A stretch of DNA of 64,000 nucleotides from Microbulbifer agarilyticus (GTDB lineage: Bacteria > Pseudomonadota > Gammaproteobacteria > Pseudomonadales > Cellvibrionaceae): positions 3,839,501 to 3,903,500 of the forward strand of contig NZ_CP019650.1 in the NCBI RefSeq assembly GCF_001999945.1, read 5' to 3'. Below are positions 57,716 through 64,000 of this stretch, piece by piece (the stretch's first letter is position 1; each line of letters starts with the position of its first letter). Position numbers and translations under genes: made by a program. The notes beneath the pieces are model-generated. The model did not search any database. It was not told the origin of the DNA and worked only from the letters and a program-made list of their open reading frames with translations.

Positions 57716-57941
57716 TGCCGGGGTTCCGCCAAGTGGTTGGTTGCGCGGCATCTTACCTTCCGCGGGGACACCGAACAAATCGAGAAGCATTGGTCACATT
57801 CGGTTTTTGCCGCCAGGAGAAGTTTCTGCAACCGGTTCAGGAAGGATTCAGTGTACAGGGGGCACACTGACCCCCACGTTATCGAGAAGCCTTTGCATAA
57901 GGCCACAGAGTCAGCCACACGGATGGCTGAGGAGAACGACC

Positions 57942-58679
57942 ATGAAAACACTGATCACTGCCGTTGCCACCGCCAGCTTGCTGCTGACCACAGCGCCCGC
58001 CCTGGCCGACCGGGACGACCGCCATCACCGCAACGACCACGGCCGCAAGCACATGCAGCAGCGCGACCACCAGGTGCGGCACGGCAACCGGGTCCGTGAC
58101 ATCGCCGACAAACGGCGTGACGAACAGAACCGTCGCCACGATCGCCACCAAGACAAAAAGCACTATCACAAGCAAGAAGCGCGCAAACACGAGCGCAAGG
58201 CGGATAGGCATGAACATCAAGCGCGCAAACATGAACGCAAGGCACGCAAGCACGACCGCAAATACTACAAGGACTATCAGTATGTGGACTACCGCGGACA
58301 CAATAAGCCCCGTCACAAGCCACACTACAAGCCGCATCACCGCCCGCACCATCGGCCTTACCACCGCCCGCACAAGCATCGCTGGCGCCCGGCGCACTTT
58401 GGTTACGGCTACCGCTGGAAGCGTTTGCCCACGTCCTATGTCAGCCTGAGTTTTGGCGGCCTGGGCTACTACTTCAGCGACGGTATTTTTTACCGCCCTT
58501 ACGGTGCCGGCTACGTGGTGGCCGAGGCCCCAGTAGGTGCCTTTGTTCGCACTCTGCCGGGTACCGCATTCAGCGTCAGCTTTAATGGCCTGAACTACTT
58601 TGTTGCCTACGACACCTATTACCAGTGGAACCACCATAGACACGGTTATGTGGTGGTGGCCAACCCGGGCTTCCTCTGA
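57942..58679 (+). CDS. His-rich secreted protein with a C-terminal DUF6515-like domain
   Basis: A 245-residue protein with a signal peptide (MKTLITAVATASLLLTTAPA, cleavage near LA-DR). Residues 20-140 are extraordinarily rich in His, Lys and Arg, with repeats of the type KHERKADRHEHQ and HKPHYKPHHRPHHRP. The C-terminal 95 residues (YVSLSFGGLGYYFSDGIFYR near 165-184, then AYDTYYQW) resemble DUF6515. The His-rich part could bind metals or acidic polymers; neither is shown. The ATG follows AGGAGA. A terminator follows. Confidence 0.75.
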   Translation: MKTLITAVATASLLLTTAPALADRDDRHHRNDHGRKHMQQRDHQVRHGNRVRDIADKRRDEQNRRHDRHQDKKHYHKQEARKHERKADRHEHQARKHERKARKHDRKYYKDYQYVDYRGHNKPRHKPHYKPHHRPHHRPYHRPHKHRWRPAHFGYGYRWKRLPTSYVSLSFGGLGYYFSDGIFYRPYGAGYVVAEAPVGAFVRTLPGTAFSVSFNGLNYFVAYDTYYQWNHHRHGYVVVANPGFL

Positions 58680-58721
58680 TTTCCAACCCCAACAACCGAA
58701 TATTTATTCGGTTACTTCCCC

Positions 58722-58750
58722 AGGCGACTCTCACGAGTCGCCTTTTTTAT
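58722..58750 (+). terminator. Terminator after the His-rich protein gene
   Basis: AGGCGACTC, a 3-nt loop and CGAGTCGCC, followed by TTTTTTAT. A canonical rho-independent signal. Confidence 0.9.
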
Positions 58751-58977
58751 TTATAAATAACTCAAGGCTTTCGCCTAACCCGTTGCGACAAAAACAAGTC
58801 TTTGGCGATATACAAAAAACGAATAAAAAACCGAATAAAAATTTAGTTTTAACCTTGTTGATTTATCCGCAATTTCTTTTCATTCCTTATTGATTTCCAC
58901 ACAACCAAACCCCAAGATTCGCGCCCCGAATACGGCACCGGGTGCCATCCAATACTTGCCCAAATTTAACAGGCGCT

Positions 58978-60900
58978 ATGAAGCAACAACAGATCGAAAA
59001 CTGGACCTGCGAAGACTCCGCAGCGCTCTACGGTATCCGCAACTGGGGCGCCGATTACTTCAACCTGAACCAGAGCGGTGAAATCACGGTTGAGGTGAAA
59101 AATAACGCCGGCGAATTGCATGCAGTGTCGCTGCTGGATATTGCCCACGGTGCCACCGAGCGCGGACTGGGCATGCCGCTGCTGGTGCGCTTTGAAAACC
59201 TGCTCGACGCACAAATCGCACGTATCAACAATTCTTTCCACAGCGCGATCGACAGTTGCGGTTACAACAATGTGTTCCGCGGCGTTTTTCCAATCAAGGT
59301 CAACCAGCAGTGCCAGGTGATCGAGGAAATTGCCAAGGCCGGACGCAGCTTCGGACATGGGCTTGAAGCGGGCAGTAAGGCGGAGCTCATTGCCGCACTT
59401 TCGATCCTCGACAATACCGATGCGCTCATCGTCTGCAATGGTTACAAGGACGAGGAATTCATCAACTTGGGTTTGCAGGCACAGCGCCTCGGCGTACAGG
59501 TGTTTTTCGTGGTGGAAACACCGTCGGAAGTGGACACCATCATTCGCTGCGCCGAGCGCGAGCAGATCGAGCCCAATATTGGCGTGCGGGTAAAACTGGC
59601 CAGCAAGGTGGGCGGCTACTGGAACGCCACCAGCGGCGACCGCAGCATTTTCGGCCTCGGCAGTAACGACCTCATTGCGATGGTCGACAAACTGCGGGAT
59701 CACAATATGCTGCATTGCCTGCGCTTATTGCACTACCACCTGGGTTCGCAGGTGCCGAATATCCGCGATATCCGCACCGGAGTGCTGGAAGCCTGTCGCT
59801 ACTATGCGGACCTGGTGGAAGAGGGCGCGGCCATGGGTTACCTGGACCTCGGCGGCGGCCTGGCGGTGGACTACGATGGCTCCAAGACCAACTACACCCA
59901 CTCCAAGAACTACTCTCTGGATGAGTACTGTGTGGATGTGGTGGAAGCCATTATGGAGACCCTCGACAGCGAGGGCGTTACCCACCCGGTCATCATTACC
60001 GAATCCGGGCGCGCAACCGTCGCCTACTCATCCGTCTTGTTGTTCAACATTCTGGATACCACCAGCTTCGAGCCCATCGAACTGGAAGACGACCGTATCG
60101 GCAGCGATGCGCATCCAATGCTGAAGAACCTGCAGGAAGCACTGGAGAGCGTAGCGCCGGAAAACCTGCAGGAAAGCTACAACGACGGGCTCTACTACCG
60201 CGACGAGATCCGCGCACTTTACTTACACGGTCAGGTGAGCCTGCGCGACCGCGCGCTGGCGGAAAACCTGTTCCTGCAGTGCGCACAAAAAATCCGCAAG
60301 CTACTCGATGAAGTCGACCAGATTCCGGCTGACTTGGAAGCACTACCGGAAGTACTGTCCGACATCTATTACGCGAACATGAGTGTGTTCCAGTCGCTGC
60401 CCGACATCTGGGCGATTGATCAACTGTTTCCACTATTACCCGTGCACCGTCTGGACGAGGCACCGACACGTTCGGCGATCATCGCGGATATCACCTGCGA
60501 CTGTGACGGCAAGATCGATCGCTTTATCGATCGCCAGGGCGAGCGCAAAACGCTACCGCTGCACCCACTGAAAGAAGGCGAGGAATATATCCTCGGCACT
60601 TTTCTGGTCGGTGCCTACCAGGAGACTCTCGGCGATCTACACAACCTGTTCGGTGACACGAATGTGGTCAGTGTACGGATCGACGAGGATGGACATGTGG
60701 ATTACAGCCGCGAAATCCACGGTGACAGCATTGCCGATGTGCTTAGTTACGTGGAGTACTCACCGCAGGATTTGTTCGAGCGTTTCCGCAAATTGGCGGA
60801 GCGCGCAGTGAAGGAAAAGCGCATTAGCCCGCAACAGCGCAAAGATATTTTGCACACCTATACCGCAAGCATGAGCGGATATACCTACTTCGAGAAGTAA
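58978..60900 (+). CDS. speA: Biosynthetic arginine decarboxylase
   Basis: PLP enzyme that converts arginine to agmatine, the first step towards putrescine. The 640 residues open with YGIRNWGADYFNLNQSGEI near 16-34; FRGVFPIKVNQQCQV near 99-113 holds the PLP lysine, and LGGGLAVDYDGSKTNYTHS in part near 294-312 is the glycine-rich PLP loop. The start is at 58978. It heads a polyamine run with carboxynorspermidine dehydrogenase, nspC and speB downstream. Confidence 0.96.
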   Translation: MKQQQIENWTCEDSAALYGIRNWGADYFNLNQSGEITVEVKNNAGELHAVSLLDIAHGATERGLGMPLLVRFENLLDAQIARINNSFHSAIDSCGYNNVFRGVFPIKVNQQCQVIEEIAKAGRSFGHGLEAGSKAELIAALSILDNTDALIVCNGYKDEEFINLGLQAQRLGVQVFFVVETPSEVDTIIRCAEREQIEPNIGVRVKLASKVGGYWNATSGDRSIFGLGSNDLIAMVDKLRDHNMLHCLRLLHYHLGSQVPNIRDIRTGVLEACRYYADLVEEGAAMGYLDLGGGLAVDYDGSKTNYTHSKNYSLDEYCVDVVEAIMETLDSEGVTHPVIITESGRATVAYSSVLLFNILDTTSFEPIELEDDRIGSDAHPMLKNLQEALESVAPENLQESYNDGLYYRDEIRALYLHGQVSLRDRALAENLFLQCAQKIRKLLDEVDQIPADLEALPEVLSDIYYANMSVFQSLPDIWAIDQLFPLLPVHRLDEAPTRSAIIADITCDCDGKIDRFIDRQGERKTLPLHPLKEGEEYILGTFLVGAYQETLGDLHNLFGDTNVVSVRIDEDGHVDYSREIHGDSIADVLSYVEYSPQDLFERFRKLAERAVKEKRISPQQRKDILHTYTASMSGYTYFEK

Positions 60901-60938
60901 CTTTTGGTTTCCCCACTATCAGGAACAGGGAGAAAGAA

Positions 60939-62138
<1,200 letters not shown>

Positions 62139-62213
62139 TTCGAACACCGCTTACATCCCGGGCGCACTTTCACGTAGCCCGGGACTCTCGCACTCCAGCG
62201 GATGAATTGAAAT

Positions 62214-63407
62214 ATGGATCTGACACCCCGCAGAGACTACTTTGGCGAATTCGACCCCAGTAGGGTACCCACACCCTGCTTTGTGGTCGACGAAATTGCC
62301 CTGCGCGATAACCTCGAAGTGCTGGCCGATGTGCAACAGCGCAGCGGTGCCAAGGTGCTCGCCGCACTGAAAGCCTTCTCCATGTTCAGCGTCGGGCACA
62401 TCGTCGTCGAATACCTGTCCGGCACCTGTGCCAGTGGTATCAACGAGGCAAAACTCGGCTTCGAGGAATACGGCGGCAAGGATCTCGGCAAGGAAGTACA
62501 TGTCTTCAGTGCAGGCTACAAAGAGCAAGAACTGGAGGAAATTCTTCAGTTTGCGCACCACGTGATATTCAACTCATTTTCGCAGTGGCATCGCTACAAG
62601 CCCATGTGTCTTGCCGCACAAAAGAAGCGTTCGGAGTTGCGCTTTGGCCTGCGTATCAATCCCGAGCACTCGGAAGGCCACACGCCAATTTACGATCCAT
62701 GTGCACCCTGCTCACATCTTGGCATAGTCCGTTCGCTGTTTGAAGATGAAGACCTGACCGGCATCAGCGGCCTGCACTTCCACACCTTGTGTGAACAGGA
62801 TTTCGAGCCCCTGCAACGCACGATTGCGGCGGTGGAAAAGAAGTTTGGCGATCTGCTGCCACAGATTGAGTGGATCAACTTTGGCGGCGGCCACCATATT
62901 ACCCGCCGGGATTATCAGGTTGAGGCGTTAATCGACGCGGTTAAGGGCTTCTCGAAAAAGCACAATGTGCAGGTTTATCTCGAACCCGGCGAAGCGGTGG
63001 CCCTGTTCTGTGGTGTGCTGGTAGGCGAAGTGATCGATCTAACCTGGAATGGCAAGCAACAGGCGATTCTGGATGTGTCCGCGACCTGCCATATGCCCGA
63101 CGTGATCGAAATGCCCTACCGCCCGGAAATTACCGGTGCCAGCCTGCCGCAGGAATTGCCCCACGCCTATTTGCTGGGCGGACAGAGCTGCCTCGCGGGG
63201 GATCGAATTGGTGAATACAGCTTTGCCGAGCCATTGAATATCGGCGACCGTTTGGTGTTTGAAGAGATGGCGTATTACACCATGGTCAAAACCAACACGT
63301 TTAATGGGATTCCGCTGCCTTCGATTGCACTGTGGAATTCGGATACGGATGAACTCCGGATGATCAAAGAGTTTGGTTATGAAGATTTTAGGAACCGTCT
63401 GTCATGA
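62214..63407 (+). CDS. nspC: Carboxynorspermidine/carboxyspermidine decarboxylase
   Basis: PLP-dependent fold III decarboxylase of 397 residues that finishes spermidine or norspermidine synthesis. The PLP lysine is in GAKVLAALKAFSMFSV near 44-59, HFHTLCEQ near 190-197 and FGGGHHITRRDY near 223-234 are conserved, and the catalytic cysteine lies in GQSCLAGD near 323-330. It begins 75 nt after the dehydrogenase gene. The two repeats that follow separate it from speB. Confidence 0.94.
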   Translation: MDLTPRRDYFGEFDPSRVPTPCFVVDEIALRDNLEVLADVQQRSGAKVLAALKAFSMFSVGHIVVEYLSGTCASGINEAKLGFEEYGGKDLGKEVHVFSAGYKEQELEEILQFAHHVIFNSFSQWHRYKPMCLAAQKKRSELRFGLRINPEHSEGHTPIYDPCAPCSHLGIVRSLFEDEDLTGISGLHFHTLCEQDFEPLQRTIAAVEKKFGDLLPQIEWINFGGGHHITRRDYQVEALIDAVKGFSKKHNVQVYLEPGEAVALFCGVLVGEVIDLTWNGKQQAILDVSATCHMPDVIEMPYRPEITGASLPQELPHAYLLGGQSCLAGDRIGEYSFAEPLNIGDRLVFEEMAYYTMVKTNTFNGIPLPSIALWNSDTDELRMIKEFGYEDFRNRLS

Positions 63408-63446
63408 TCTAACTTTGCTTGGGTCCGTTTTTATGTACACCGTGGC

Positions 63447-63571
63447 GGGAAGGCACCGGGTACAGATATTCGGGACCGGGCTAGGCGCCCCCCTGTGAAC
63501 CCATCCCTGGGCGCTGCGGCGCAAACATTCTGTTTGCGACGCTCCCAAATATCTGTACCCGGTACCTTCCC
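63447..63571 (+). repeat. 29-nt-arm palindromic repeat, copy 9 (long core)
   Basis: Arms 63447-63475 and 63543-63571 pair with 2 mismatches in 29. The 67-nt core contains the extra CCGGGCTAGGCGCCCC segment seen in reverse in copy 3, then ACCCATCCCTGGGC and CGCAAAC/GTTTGCG. The right flank ends CACTGCGTAAGC, the reverse of the left flank of copy 5. Confidence 0.92.
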
Positions 63572-63642
63572 TTCAATTCCAACACTCGCACTGCGTAAGC
63601 TGATTTATTAATGAGTTACGGAGCACATGACCAAAATGCGAA

Positions 63643-63754
63643 GGCCGAGCGCCGGGTGTTTGTTTTCAAAAGCGTCGGCGCCATGGACGGCGCCGACGCA
63701 GCTTACAGGGACGTATTCACAGCGGTTTTGAAAACAAACACCCGGCGCTTGGCC
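63643..63754 (-). repeat. 29-nt-arm palindromic repeat, copy 10
   Basis: Arms 63643-63671 and 63726-63754 pair with 1 mismatch in 29. The 54-nt core has a perfect 11-bp hairpin GCGTCGGCGCC (63672-63682)/GGCGCCGACGC (63689-63699) and then CAGGGACGTATTCACAGCG. It forms an inverted doublet with copy 9, 71 nt away, and ends 38 nt before speB. Confidence 0.93.
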
Positions 63755-63792
63755 GCCACATAAGGTACTAAAGAGCCTCAAGGTAAGCCCAA

Positions 63793-64000
63793 ATGCACAC
63801 AGAAGACCCAAACATTTTCCTCGGTTCCGAAATCGAACAGCCCAAACCCGAAGAGGCACTGTTCCATATCCTACCGATCCCCTATGAGGAGACCGTCTCC
63901 TACGGAGGCGGGACCGGTAAAGGACCAGCGGCGATCATTGAAGCGTCCCACCAGCTCGAGACCTTCGACAATTTTTCGTCTCCCTGCGACCTCGGGATCT
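63793..64000 (+). CDS. speB: Agmatinase (ureohydrolase), N-terminal fragment at window edge
   Basis: The first 69 residues of an agmatinase: after a short acidic N-terminus, ILPIPYEETVSYGGGTGKGP near 24-43 and AAIIEASHQLETFD near 44-57 are typical of agmatinases, which convert agmatine to putrescine and urea. The metal ligands lie beyond the window. With speA, the carboxyspermidine dehydrogenase and nspC it completes a polyamine pathway. The start follows a weak AAGGTA site. Confidence 0.85.
   Translation, partial: MHTEDPNIFLGSEIEQPKPEEALFHILPIPYEETVSYGGGTGKGPAAIIEASHQLETFDNFSSPCDLGI

Overview
The window reads as a GC-rich (visibly high-GC coding sequence), gene-dense gammaproteobacterial chromosome segment, most like a marine member of the Cellvibrionales such as Microbulbifer. 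That assignment is an inference from gene order (epd-tkt next to an ArsR/methyltransferase regulator and metK, a leucine/isovalerate liu operon, hut genes, a carboxyspermidine route) and from remembered protein similarity; no search was run. There are no tRNA or rRNA genes, no CRISPR array, no prophage and no insertion sequence that I can support.

Layout. 1-2.9 kb: epd (cut by the window edge) and tkt. 3.2-7.9 kb: a SahR-like regulator, metK, ahcY and metF, i.e. the S-adenosylmethionine/homocysteine cycle, probably driven from one promoter with an overlapping palindromic operator. 8-23.6 kb: housekeeping and envelope genes (OmpA-like lipoprotein, HAD phosphatase, rsmE, an RND efflux pair, tex, a RluA-type pseudouridine synthase, a TetR regulator, a phosphopantetheinyl transferase, a class C beta-lactamase, a Nudix hydrolase). 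23.6-30.5 kb: histidine utilisation, hutG-hutI one way and hutC-hutU-hutH the other, with a perfect HutC-type palindrome in the divergent gap. 30.5-32.1 kb: ECF sigma factor, its probable membrane anti-sigma partner and a small membrane protein. 32.3-39.9 kb: liuR and liuABCDE (leucine to acetoacetate plus acetyl-CoA) behind a perfect 28-bp palindrome. 40-50.1 kb: a DUF945 protein, small membrane proteins, a degenerate phosphorelay-like protein, alaE, a TonB receptor with a DUF389 partner, and a universal stress protein. 50.4-56 kb: acs, a cupin, an AcuC-like deacetylase and an acetyl-CoA hydrolase/transferase fused to a GNAT domain, a set that could both make acetyl-CoA and control Acs by acetylation. 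56.4-57.7 kb: panC-panD. 57.9-64 kb: a His-rich secreted protein, then speA, carboxynorspermidine dehydrogenase, nspC and the start of speB, a route from arginine and aspartate semialdehyde to spermidine or norspermidine.

The most striking non-coding feature is a dispersed repeat. Ten copies lie between genes, each a near-perfect palindrome with 29-nt arms around a 53-54 nt core (67-68 nt in two copies). The arm sequences differ widely between copies but stay self-complementary within each copy, and the core folds into two further hairpins whose stems also vary with compensating changes around CATCC-like loops. Copies sit inside the liu operon, around hutC, and as two inverted doublets upstream of panD and speB. 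I do not recognise this as a named family.
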